A stretch of 7,301 nucleotides of DNA from Actinomycetes bacterium (GTDB lineage: Bacteria; Actinomycetota; Actinomycetes; Actinomycetales; Cellulomonadaceae): contig JAEWEI010000416.1 of the NCBI GenBank assembly GCA_023389545.1, positions 1-7,301 of the forward strand. Reading direction: 5' to 3'. Position 1 is the stretch's first letter; each line of letters opens with the position of its first letter. Shown here piece after piece: positions 1 through 6,138 of this stretch. Both the position numbers and the translations under genes were made by a program. The notes below the pieces were generated by a model. The model was not told where the DNA came from. It did not search any database and saw nothing but the letters and a program-made list of their open reading frames with translations.

Positions 1-1499
1 CCGCGCGTGACGTACTCGAGCGGCTCGGCCAGCGTGTTCGTGGCCGGGTCGACGATGGCCAGCACCGTGACGAGCCCGCCGTCGCTGAGCCGGCGGCGCT
101 CCTTGAGCGTGTCCTCGGTGGCCCGGCCGACGGTGTCGCCGTCCACGTAGACCAGGTCCGCCTGGACCTGGCCGGACAGCGTCGCCTTGCCCTTGACCAG
201 GTCGATCGTGGACCCGTCGCGGGCGATGATCACGCGCTCCGGGTCGACGCCCGTGCGGATCGCCAGCTCGGCGTTGGCGTGCAGGTGCTTCGACTCGCCG
301 TGGTACGGCACGACGTTCCTCGGCTTGAGGATGTTGTAGCAGTACACGAGCTCCCCGGCGCTGGCGTGGCCGGAGACGTGGACCTTCGCGTTGCCCTTGT
401 GGACCACGTTCGCGCCCAGGTCGGTGAGCTTGTTGATGATCCCGTAGATGGCGTTCTCGTTGCCGGGGATCAGCGAGCTGGCCATCAGCACCGTGTCGCC
501 CGCGTTGAGGCGGATCTGGTGGTCGCCGTTGGCCATGCGCGACAGCGCCGCCATCGGCTCGCCCTGCGACCCGGTGCAGATCAGCGTGACCTTGTCATCC
601 GGCATGGAGCTGAGCTTCTTGAAGTCCACGACCAGCCCCTGCGGGATGTTCAGGTACCCGAGCTCGCTGGCGATGCCCATGTTGCGGACCATCGAGCGCC
701 CGACGAACGCGACCTTGCGGCCCGAGCGGTGCGAGGCGTCCAGCACCTGCTGGATGCGGTGCACGTGGCTCGCGAAGCTCGAGACGATGATGCGCTTGGG
801 CGCCGTCGCGAACACGTTGTCGATGGCCGGCGCCAGGTCGCGCTCGGACATCATGAACCCGGGGACCTCGGCGTTCGTCGAGTCGGTCAGGACGAGGTCG
901 AGCCCCTCCTCGCCGAGGCGGCCGAACGCGCGCAGGTCGGTGAGGCGGCCGTCCAGCGGGAACTGGTCCATCTTGAAGTCGCCCGTGGCCATCACCAGGC
1001 CGGCGGGCGTGCGGATCGCCACGGCCAGGCCGTCGGGGATCGAGTGGTTCACGGCGATGAACTCGAGATCGAACGGCCCGGACTTGTGGGTGTCCCCGGC
1101 CTCGACGCGCACCGTGTTGGCCTTGATCTTGTGCTCTTGCAGCTTGGCGTTGATGAACGCCAGCGTGAGCTCGGAGCCGATGACGGGGATGTCGGGCCGC
1201 TCGCGCAGCAGGTACGGGACCCCGCCGATGTGGTCCTCGTGGCCGTGCGTCAGGACGATGCCGACGATGTCCTTCAGGCGGTGCCGGATGGACGAGAAGT
1301 CGGGGAGGATCACGTCGATCCCCGGCTGGGTCTCCTCGGGGAACAGGACGCCGCAGTCGAGCACGAGGATCTTGCCCCCGAACTCGAAGGTCGTCATGTT
1401 GCGGCCCACCTCGCCGACGCCGCCGAGCGGCGTGATGCGCAGGGCGCCACGGGGGACGGGCGGCGGGGAGGCCAGCTTCTTGGCGTGTGCTGATTGCAT
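1..1499 (-). CDS. rnj: Ribonuclease J, C-terminus cut by window edge
   Basis: Metallo-beta-lactamase/beta-CASP ribonuclease. The family acts in the cytoplasm as a 5'-to-3' exonuclease and endonuclease in rRNA maturation and mRNA decay. About 499 codons are present; family members are usually around 555-560, so roughly 60 C-terminal residues are missing. The zinc site motif THGHEDHIGG gives H85, H87, D89 and H90. Further ligands are in NHSIPDG (H152) and TGDFK (D174). The beta-CASP part shows SSFASHVHRIQQV, VAFVGRSMVRNMG, the SGHASAGEL motif and VPYHGE. The start ATG at 1499-1497 gives MQSAHAKKLASPPP, a short tail before the conserved core RITPLGGVGEVGRN. A GGAG ribosome binding site (1507-1510) lies 7 nt upstream. 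The reading frame is open to the window edge. In many actinobacteria dapA lies directly upstream on the same strand; here a divergent gene lies there instead. Identity is very secure; the symbol rnj follows mycobacterial use. Confidence 0.95.
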   Translation of the reverse strand, partial: MQSAHAKKLASPPPVPRGALRITPLGGVGEVGRNMTTFEFGGKILVLDCGVLFPEETQPGIDVILPDFSSIRHRLKDIVGIVLTHGHEDHIGGVPYLLRERPDIPVIGSELTLAFINAKLQEHKIKANTVRVEAGDTHKSGPFDLEFIAVNHSIPDGLAVAIRTPAGLVMATGDFKMDQFPLDGRLTDLRAFGRLGEEGLDLVLTDSTNAEVPGFMMSERDLAPAIDNVFATAPKRIIVSSFASHVHRIQQVLDASHRSGRKVAFVGRSMVRNMGIASELGYLNIPQGLVVDFKKLSSMPDDKVTLICTGSQGEPMAALSRMANGDHQIRLNAGDTVLMASSLIPGNENAIYGIINKLTDLGANVVHKGNAKVHVSGHASAGELVYCYNILKPRNVVPYHGESKHLHANAELAIRTGVDPERVIIARDGSTIDLVKGKATLSGQVQADLVYVDGDTVGRATEDTLKERRRLSDGGLVTVLAIVDPATNTLAEPLEYVTR

Positions 1500-1903
1500 G
1501 TAGTGACTCCAGAGCAGGAGGGCGTTCGCCCTCGGATCGTTCAGGTCGAGATGGCGCCGCGGCGAGGCGCGGAGCCGGTTGCGCAGGTGTGGCCGTGGCG
1601 GCGCGGAGGTCGCGCCATCGAGGCCTGTCAGGCCCACAGGGCTGGACGGAGCGCCGACCGCCCGCGAGGTGCAGCACGTGCACGCGGCGTTCTGACGCTG
1701 GCGTCGTGACCCATGTCGTGGTGAGAGAGGACCTGACGTACGTGTGGGGGCCCAGCTCGACCAGGCGAGCCGGGGTGTGTCGCCCTACGGTACCCATTCA
1801 GTGTGAGTTCCCCGGCCTCCGCCCGGTCGAGGCGCCTCATCCGGCCGCCTCGACGGCGCGAAATCAGGTGGACGGCGGCGCGCGGGAATGCCTGGATGCC
1901 CCG
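1500..1903. other. Divergent gene-free region with short palindromes
   Basis: About 400 bases between the start codons of RNase J (minus) and the P-loop protein (plus). Frames stay open across it, as expected at this GC content, but none gives recognisable protein, and the P-loop protein's conserved part begins only after 1904. Visible structure: GGCCTG-T-CAGGCC, a 13-bp near-perfect palindrome at 1622-1634; GCACGTGC at 1674-1681; GACGC-TG-GCGTC at 1694-1705; and ACGTACGT at 1736-1743. On the plus strand TACGGT (1786-1791) fits the TANNNT -10 pattern, with no convincing -35 box, and could serve the P-loop gene through a leader of about 110 nt. No perfect TANNNT was found for RNase J. Promoters for both genes presumably lie here, but I cannot place them firmly. 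Confidence 0.5.
1622..1634. repeat. 13-bp palindrome GGCCTG-T-CAGGCC
   Basis: Two perfect 6-bp arms around a single central base. As RNA the loop would be too tight, so the symmetry makes more sense at DNA level, for example as a dimeric regulator site. It sits about 120 bp upstream of the RNase J start codon. A regulatory role is inference; short GC palindromes are common by chance at this base composition. Confidence 0.3.
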
Positions 1904-2449
1904 ATGACCACCATCGACTCAAGCGACCCGTCCCGTCCCCAGGTGCTGCTCATCGGCGGGCGCTCAGGGGTCGGCAAGACGACAGTCGCCTACGAGCTCT
2001 CCGAGCAGTGGCAGCGTGCCGGGGTGGCGCACTGCCTCGTCGACGGCGACAACCTCAGCGCGGCGTATCCGAAACCGGCCGACGACCCGGACGGCTCCGC
2101 GCTCACCGAGGCGAACCTGCGGGCGGTGTGGGCCAACCACGCCGCCGCGGGCCACCGTCGGCTCGTCTACGTGAACACCGTGAGCGTCCTGGAGCCGTCG
2201 ATGGTGGTGCGGGCGGTCGGCGGCGCGGCGCATGTCCACGGCGTGCTCCTCACAGCGACGGACGCGACCGCCCGCGCGCGGCTGGCCCGCCGGGAGGTGG
2301 GCTCGGCGCTGGACCTCCACGTGCGGCGCAGCGCGACGATGGCGGCCGTCCTCGACGAGCGCGCCGGCGACTGGGTGCTGCGCGTCCCCACCGATGGCAG
2401 GCCGGTCGCCGACCTGGCCGCGGCCATCTCCCGCGCAGTGGTCGGGTGA
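1904..2449 (+). CDS. Small P-loop kinase-like ATP-binding protein
   Basis: A 181-residue soluble protein with an N-terminal Walker A motif, GGRSGVGKTT at residues 18-27 (K25). It then has VDGDN (46-50), which resembles the DGD element of adenylylsulfate-kinase-type folds. A later helix, ARLARREVGSALDLHVRRS (125-143), looks like the arginine-rich lid of AAA_33/zeta-toxin-like small-molecule kinases. Such proteins phosphorylate small substrates; nothing here tells which. ATG at 1904 is chosen because it directly precedes the conserved strand VLLIGGRSGVGK and has a weak GGA (1894-1896) 7 nt upstream. An in-frame GTG at 1868 would add 12 residues. The frame is open far upstream, but that part is not protein-like. 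It stops 16 bp before the convergent FGGY kinase, so it is monocistronic within the window. The nucleotide-binding call is firm; the substrate is unknown. Confidence 0.85.
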   Translation: MTTIDSSDPSRPQVLLIGGRSGVGKTTVAYELSEQWQRAGVAHCLVDGDNLSAAYPKPADDPDGSALTEANLRAVWANHAAAGHRRLVYVNTVSVLEPSMVVRAVGGAAHVHGVLLTATDATARARLARREVGSALDLHVRRSATMAAVLDERAGDWVLRVPTDGRPVADLAAAISRAVVG

Positions 2450-2465
2450 GTGCCCGCCGGCCGCG

Positions 2466-3962
2466 TCACCCGATCGGCACGTCCCGCGCGTCCGCGAGCG
2501 CGGCGAACACCTCCCGCAGCTGGGGGTACAGCCGCTGCTGGACCTCGTACAGCGCGCTGTGGCGCGCGGCAGTCGCGGGGTCGGGGGCCACGTCGCGGCC
2601 TTCGAGCAACGGCCCCGACGCCTGGACGGCGGCCTGCTGCGGCGTGATGCCCGCCAGGTGCGACCAGGCCAGCGCGGCGGCCCCGGCGGCGCTCGCCTCG
2701 CCCGCGGAGCAGACGTGCACCGGGCGTTGGGTGACGTCGCTGACGATGCGGACCCACAGCGGGCTTCGCGCGCCGCCGCCCACGGCGCGGATCTGCGTGA
2801 CGGGCGTCCCGGTGGCCGCCTCGAGGCGCTCCAGGTGCAGCCGCAGCTCGTAGGCGACGCCTTCGAGGATCGACCGGTACAGGTGCGCGGCGGTGTGGCG
2901 TCCGTGCCAGCCGATGACGGCTCCCCGGGCCAGCGGGTCCCAGTACGGGGTCTGGGCGGCGTTCCAGTAGGGCAGCGTGAGCAGCCCCTCGGCGCCGGGC
3001 GGGAGCGCGGCGGCGGCCTGCTCGAGGTCGGCGTCCCCGGCGAGTTGCTCGCGGCACCAGGTCGCGACGTAGGCGGCCGCGTTGAGGACCGTCTCGAGGG
3101 TGTGGTCGTGCGGCCCGACGCCGGCGAGGGTGCGGAACGCCGGGTCCCACCGGTACTCGGCGGAGGTGACGCCGAGCACCATCGAGGTGCCCAGGTTGAG
3201 GTAGGCGATGCCTGGCTCGGACGCTCCGAGCGCGAGGCCGGCGGCCTGGCCGTCGCCGATACCGGAGACCAGCGGGACCGGCGCGGGCAGCCCGAGGGCG
3301 GCGGCGACGTCGGGCAGGAGCATGCCGATCGCCTCGCCTGCCGGGACCAAGTCCGGGAGTTGTTCGGCGCGGACGCCGGCGATGTCCAGGAGCTCGTCTG
3401 ACCAGTTCCGCCGGGGCAGGTCGAACAGCCCGAGGGTGTCGGCGGACGCCGGGCTCGTCGCCCACCGTCCCGTGAGGCGCAGGCTCAGGACCGCCTGCAC
3501 GTCCCCGACGCGGGTGGCGCCGCGCAGCGTCTCCGGCTCATGCCGGGCCAGCCAGGCGAGCTTGTAGATCGCCGGGGTGGTGTCGCCTGGCTTCCCGGAC
3601 AGCTCGTGCACGCGGGCAGATCCGTGCTCGGCGATCTCGGCGTGCGCACGGCCGTCGAGCCACAGGATCGCGGGCCGCAGCGGCTGGTCGTCGGCGCCCA
3701 GGCACACGAACGTCTCGCGTTGGTGCGTCAGGCACAGCGCGGCCACGCGCCCGGGCTCGTCGAGCATGCCGACCGCCGCGGCGATCGCGTCCCGGGTGGC
3801 CGTCCACCACTCGGTGGCGTCCTGCTCATGCCACGACGCCTGCGGCTGGACCGTCAGCAGGGGGCGCGACGCCGAGGCCGCCACCTGGCCGTCGGCGGTG
3901 GAGATGACGGCCTTCGCCGCGGTGGTGGAGCAGTCGACGGCGATGACGAGTGGCTCGTTCAC
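2466..3962 (-). CDS. FGGY-family carbohydrate kinase (xylulokinase-like)
   Basis: A 498-residue ATP-dependent sugar/polyol kinase, full length for the family (about 490-510). The first FGGY domain opens with the phosphate loop IAVDCSTTAAKAVI (residues 7-20, D10). It continues with LTHQRETFVCL (78-88) and PAILWLDGRA (97-106), the substrate-side region. GIGDGQAAGLALGA (234-247) carries the expected catalytic base D237. The second domain has YLNLGTSMVLG (254-264) and GGGARSPLW (395-403), nucleotide-binding elements. The start is GTG at 3962-3960, overlapping the dehydrogenase stop as GTGA, so translation is probably coupled; a GGGGA lies 12 nt upstream. The frame stays open for about 257 codons further upstream, but that stretch is antisense to the dehydrogenase frame and is not protein-like. 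Ketose substrates such as D-xylulose fit the neighbour. The QRET segment, however, resembles glycerol kinases, so substrate identity is open. Confidence 0.93.
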   Translation of the reverse strand: MNEPLVIAVDCSTTAAKAVISTADGQVAASASRPLLTVQPQASWHEQDATEWWTATRDAIAAAVGMLDEPGRVAALCLTHQRETFVCLGADDQPLRPAILWLDGRAHAEIAEHGSARVHELSGKPGDTTPAIYKLAWLARHEPETLRGATRVGDVQAVLSLRLTGRWATSPASADTLGLFDLPRRNWSDELLDIAGVRAEQLPDLVPAGEAIGMLLPDVAAALGLPAPVPLVSGIGDGQAAGLALGASEPGIAYLNLGTSMVLGVTSAEYRWDPAFRTLAGVGPHDHTLETVLNAAAYVATWCREQLAGDADLEQAAAALPPGAEGLLTLPYWNAAQTPYWDPLARGAVIGWHGRHTAAHLYRSILEGVAYELRLHLERLEAATGTPVTQIRAVGGGARSPLWVRIVSDVTQRPVHVCSAGEASAAGAAALAWSHLAGITPQQAAVQASGPLLEGRDVAPDPATAARHSALYEVQQRLYPQLREVFAALADARDVPIG

Positions 3963-4987
3963 GCGGTGGCCACGTCCCCGGTCGGCTCGACGACCACCTT
4001 GAGCCCGGTGCGGTCGTCCGCGACGCGGAAGGCCTCGGCGGCGCCGGCCAGCGCAAACGTGTGACTGACCAGCGACGCCACGTCGACGAGCCCGCGCTCC
4101 ACCAGGGCGATGGTGCGCGGGTACATCTCCTTCATGCGCCGCGACATCAAGATCGTCAGCCCCTTGCGGCGGGCGACGGACGCGGGGAACGTCGTGCTGT
4201 CCTCCGACGGGATGCCCGCGAGGACGACCCGGGCGCCGGGTCGGGCGGCGTGCATCGCGAGGTCGACCGCTTCGTCGGTCCCGGCCGCCTCGATGACGAG
4301 GTGCGCTCCCCCGCCGCCGGTCGCCGCGCTGACCAGGTCGAGGATCTGGGGGTCGTGGGGGTCGAGCGACTCGTCGGCGCCCAGCGCGTCGGCGGCGGCA
4401 CGACGATGCGCCAGCGGCTCCACAGCGATCACGCGCCCGGCGCCCGCGACCCGCGCGAGCTGCACCAGGCACAGGCCGATGGGCCCACAGCCGACCACCA
4501 CGACGGTGGCGCCGAGGCGCGGCTTGCCCAGGTCCATCGCGTGCAGCGCCACGCCCAAGGGCTCGAGCACCGCCGTATCCGCGGCGGACAGAGCGTCGGG
4601 CACAGGGTGGAGCAGGTGGCTCGGCCACGCCATGAGCTCGCGCAGCCCGCCGTCGGTCTTCCCATGCCCGGCGAACCTGACGGTCGGGCACAGGTTGCGG
4701 TTGCCCTCCAGGCAGTGCTCGCACACGCCGCACGGGTCCGCGGGGTCGATCGCCACCCGCTGGCCGTCATCCGGTCCGCCGACCAGCACCCCGGCCATCT
4801 CGTGGCCCAGCACCAGCGGGCTCGTCAGTCCGGCGTCGCCGATGCCCCCGTCGGTGAACCAGTGCAGGTCGGAGCCGCACAACCCCACAGCGGTCACCCG
4901 TACGAGGCTCTCGCCTTCTGCGGGGACCGGGTCCGGCTCGTCGGTGAGCCGGATGTCGCCGACTCCGTGCAACCGCGCGACCTTCAT
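3959..4987 (-). CDS. Zinc-dependent polyol/alcohol dehydrogenase (MDR family)
   Basis: A 342-residue medium-chain dehydrogenase/reductase of the sorbitol/threonine-dehydrogenase type. The family oxidises a secondary alcohol with NAD(P). Catalytic zinc ligands are C37 (GLCGSD), H62-E63 (GHE) and E142 (LEPLG). The structural zinc site is complete: C86, C89, C92 and C100 in DPCGVCEHCLEGNRNLC. The Rossmann motif is VVGCGPIG (165-171 region), and acidic E190 at the end of the second strand favours NAD over NADP. Start ATG at 4987-4985 gives MKVARLHGVGDIRL and is preceded by AAGGTGG (4998-5004) and GGTGG at a 7-nt spacing. It is first in an operon with the overlapping FGGY kinase, which suggests a product ketose that is then phosphorylated. 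Xylitol, arabitol or sorbitol are possible substrates; the sequence does not decide among them. Confidence 0.94.
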   Translation of the reverse strand: MKVARLHGVGDIRLTDEPDPVPAEGESLVRVTAVGLCGSDLHWFTDGGIGDAGLTSPLVLGHEMAGVLVGGPDDGQRVAIDPADPCGVCEHCLEGNRNLCPTVRFAGHGKTDGGLRELMAWPSHLLHPVPDALSAADTAVLEPLGVALHAMDLGKPRLGATVVVVGCGPIGLCLVQLARVAGAGRVIAVEPLAHRRAAADALGADESLDPHDPQILDLVSAATGGGGAHLVIEAAGTDEAVDLAMHAARPGARVVLAGIPSEDSTTFPASVARRKGLTILMSRRMKEMYPRTIALVERGLVDVASLVSHTFALAGAAEAFRVADDRTGLKVVVEPTGDVATA

Positions 4988-5010
4988 CGGTGCGCCACCA
5001 CCTTCGTCTC

Positions 5011-5034
5011 CCGGCCCGGGACGCCCCGGGCCGG
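5011..5034 (-). repeat. Perfect 10-bp hairpin in dehydrogenase operon leader
   Basis: CCGGCCCGGG at 5011-5020 and its exact complement CCCGGGCCGG at 5025-5034 flank a 4-nt loop. In mRNA of the dehydrogenase-kinase operon this all-G/C stem would end 6 nt before the AAGG of the ribosome binding site. No U-run follows, so it is not a classical terminator. It could be a 5' stability element, an attenuating structure or a DNA-level binding site. The stem is seen directly; its role is inference. Confidence 0.6.
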
Positions 5035-5035
5035 C

Positions 5036-5048
5036 TCGATCGTATCGA
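5036..5048 (-). promoter_or_regulatory. Candidate -10 box with overlapping operator-like repeat
   Basis: On the minus strand TACGAT (complement of 5039-5044) matches the actinobacterial TANNNT -10 pattern and would place the start of transcription near 5032, facing the dehydrogenase. It lies inside the inverted repeat TCGAT-CGT-ATCGA (5036-5048), an arrangement typical of repressor sites. No good -35 hexamer is visible 16-18 nt upstream, so the promoter call is tentative. Confidence 0.35.
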
Positions 5049-5188
5049 TCTGTCCTGACGGGCCCGCGGGACGTCGGTCGGCGGCGGCGCGAGGGCGGGG
5101 CTGTCCGGTGTCGCTCGCGGCGCAGCGGGTGTCCGATAGGACTGAGCGCCGCCGCGACCGACGGCGGCCCGAGGCCGCGGGGGATGCC

Positions 5189-5458
5189 ATGTCTGCGTGG
5201 GACCAGAGCCAGTGGATCGACTACGACGCCGAGATCATCAACGTGTTCAGCTCGGGGACCCACGCGTGGATCGAGTATCGGTACTCGATCTGGTACGTGG
5301 GGTGGCGTCGGCTGCTGGTGGACGACCAGCACCAGCTCGTGCAGCTGCTGGGGATCGCGACGGCCGCGAAGGCGAACCGGTGGGCGGTCCGCGTCCGGGC
5401 GACGCTGCGCAGCGGGCCTGGCGGCCTCGCGGAGATCACCGCCATCCAGACGAAGTGA
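5189..5458 (+). CDS. Hypothetical 89-residue tryptophan-rich protein
   Basis: I do not recognise this family. It is a small soluble protein with no signal peptide, membrane segment or cysteine. It has six tryptophans and four tyrosines in 89 residues, most in the first half, including WIEYRYSIWYVGWRR (27-41). A basic C-terminal half follows (KANRWAVRVRATLR, 61-74), ending in AEITAIQTK. The alternating pattern suggests a compact beta-rich fold. Start ATG at 5189 follows a purine-rich GGGGGA (5179-5184) 4 nt upstream, and codons are mostly G/C-ending as in neighbouring genes. It is divergent from the dehydrogenase operon, with about 200 bp between start codons, and may be cotranscribed with the frame beginning 15 nt after its stop. 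An unusual 9-bp inverted repeat lies inside the gene. Coding is likely; function is unknown. Confidence 0.75.
   Translation: MSAWDQSQWIDYDAEIINVFSSGTHAWIEYRYSIWYVGWRRLLVDDQHQLVQLLGIATAAKANRWAVRVRATLRSGPGGLAEITAIQTK
5269..5290. repeat. 9-bp inverted repeat inside the 89-residue gene
   Basis: GATCGAGTA (5269-5277) and its exact complement TACTCGATC (5282-5290) flank the 4-nt loop TCGG. In frame, the site encodes a near-palindromic peptide, W-I-E-Y-R-Y-S-I-W. In mRNA it could fold as a stem with a tetraloop. Confidence 0.55.
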
Positions 5459-5473
5459 CCGGGGGTCGCGACC

Positions 5474-6064
5474 ATGGCTGAGCCACTGGTGGGGGCGCCG
5501 TTCGACGCCCTCGCAGACGAGTCACAGGGGGATGCCCGCGCCCGTCCCGGCCGTCCTGATCGAGGCCAGGCCGACGCCGGAGAAGCCGAACACCCTGTCG
5601 GCGCGCGCGTCGGGGCGGTCGGCCTCGATGACGCGGCCGTCCCGGGAGGGCCGTTCGAGCCCACCGACGAGCCCGTCGCCCCGTGGGGCGCCGACTTCGC
5701 GGACGGCGAGGGCGGGGATCTCGCCCTCCCCGACGGGGCTGGCGCAGCGGGCTCCACACCGGGCTCGCCGGGGACCGCCGCCTCGGACGGCTCCCCGCTC
5801 GGCGCGGACGCCCGTGCTGGCACGGAGGAGGGCGATTCGCGAGCGCTCCCGGGCGCCGGGCGGCCCGCCGCGGGTGAGCCCGTCGAGCCGTTCGGCCCCA
5901 GCGCCACGCCTGACGACGCTGATCCGCGCGCCCACCCGCCCAGGCGCCCAGTGGCCGACGGCGCCGAGCCACGACCCTTCGGCGCCCGTGGGGCGAGCCG
6001 CGACGGCGAGGACCGGCGTGCGGTCCCGCCTGCCCGGGATGAGCCGCGCTTGGGCGGTCGCTGA
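5474..6064 (+). CDS. Low-complexity Ala/Gly/Pro/Asp reading frame, coding uncertain
   Basis: A 196-codon frame whose product would be disordered: dominated by Ala, Gly, Pro, Asp, Glu and Arg, with no cysteine, one tryptophan, and no membrane segment or known motif. It is acidic in the first two thirds and arginine-richer near the end. In its favour: ATG at 5474 lies 15 nt after the previous stop, with GGGGG (5461-5465) 8 nt upstream. By my rough hand count about four fifths of codons end in G or C. Against it: first codon positions are at least as GC-rich as third positions, which is atypical, and no conserved pattern is visible. A minus-strand frame at 5522-5935 (137 codons) is a possible alternative. 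If real, it is probably cotranscribed with the 89-residue gene. I treat it as a hypothetical protein at even odds. Confidence 0.5.
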   Translation: MAEPLVGAPFDALADESQGDARARPGRPDRGQADAGEAEHPVGARVGAVGLDDAAVPGGPFEPTDEPVAPWGADFADGEGGDLALPDGAGAAGSTPGSPGTAASDGSPLGADARAGTEEGDSRALPGAGRPAAGEPVEPFGPSATPDDADPRAHPPRRPVADGAEPRPFGARGASRDGEDRRAVPPARDEPRLGGR

Positions 6065-6092
6065 GGTCGTCCGGGCACTTCCGGTGAACCTG

Positions 6093-6109
6093 CCGGCGGC
6101 TGTCGCCGG
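6093..6109 (+). other. Stem-loop between the low-complexity frame and HNH gene
   Basis: CCGGCG (6093-6098) pairs perfectly with CGCCGG (6104-6109) around a 5-nt loop, GCTGT. It sits 28 nt after the preceding stop codon and just upstream of the HNH promoter candidate. No T-run follows, so a terminator role is only possible, not shown. Confidence 0.3.
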
Positions 6110-6126
6110 TCGGGCGTGCCTGCGCC

Positions 6127-6132
6127 TAGCCT
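6127..6132 (+). promoter_or_regulatory. -10 box of a probable leaderless HNH transcript
   Basis: TAGCCT fits TANNNT and is followed by exactly 6 nt before the ATG at 6139, the usual spacing from -10 to transcription start. The message would therefore begin at or next to the start codon. No Shine-Dalgarno at normal spacing is present, which agrees with leaderless translation. A clear -35 box is not visible. Confidence 0.5.
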
Positions 6133-6138
6133 GGGCGG

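Noticed and set aside
279..1493. Long plus-strand open frames antisense to RNase J (also 448-1503 on plus and 595-1797 on minus)
   Set aside because: The minus-strand RNase J frame has every catalytic motif; these frames give biased Arg/Val/Asp or Pro/Arg-rich sequence with no motif, an artefact of high GC.
2450..2465. Bidirectional terminator between the converging P-loop and FGGY genes
   Set aside because: The 16-bp gap contains only the 6-bp palindrome GCCGGC, with no stem of useful length or T-run.
3963..4733. Upstream extension of the FGGY kinase frame by about 257 codons, as a possible fusion protein
   Set aside because: The stretch overlaps the dehydrogenase in another frame, is Arg/Pro-rich and motif-free, and the GTG at 3962 begins exactly at the conserved FGGY N-terminus.
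5051..5134. TGTCC repeated three times (5051, 5102, 5130) plus GTCC-GATA-GGAC, as possible operator copies
   Set aside because: Copies are only 5 bases long with irregular spacing and divergent flanks; chance is sufficient.
4988..5332. N-terminal extension of the dehydrogenase frame
   Set aside because: It runs antisense through the 89-residue gene and the leader hairpin; ATG at 4987 has a good ribosome binding site and matches the family N-terminus.
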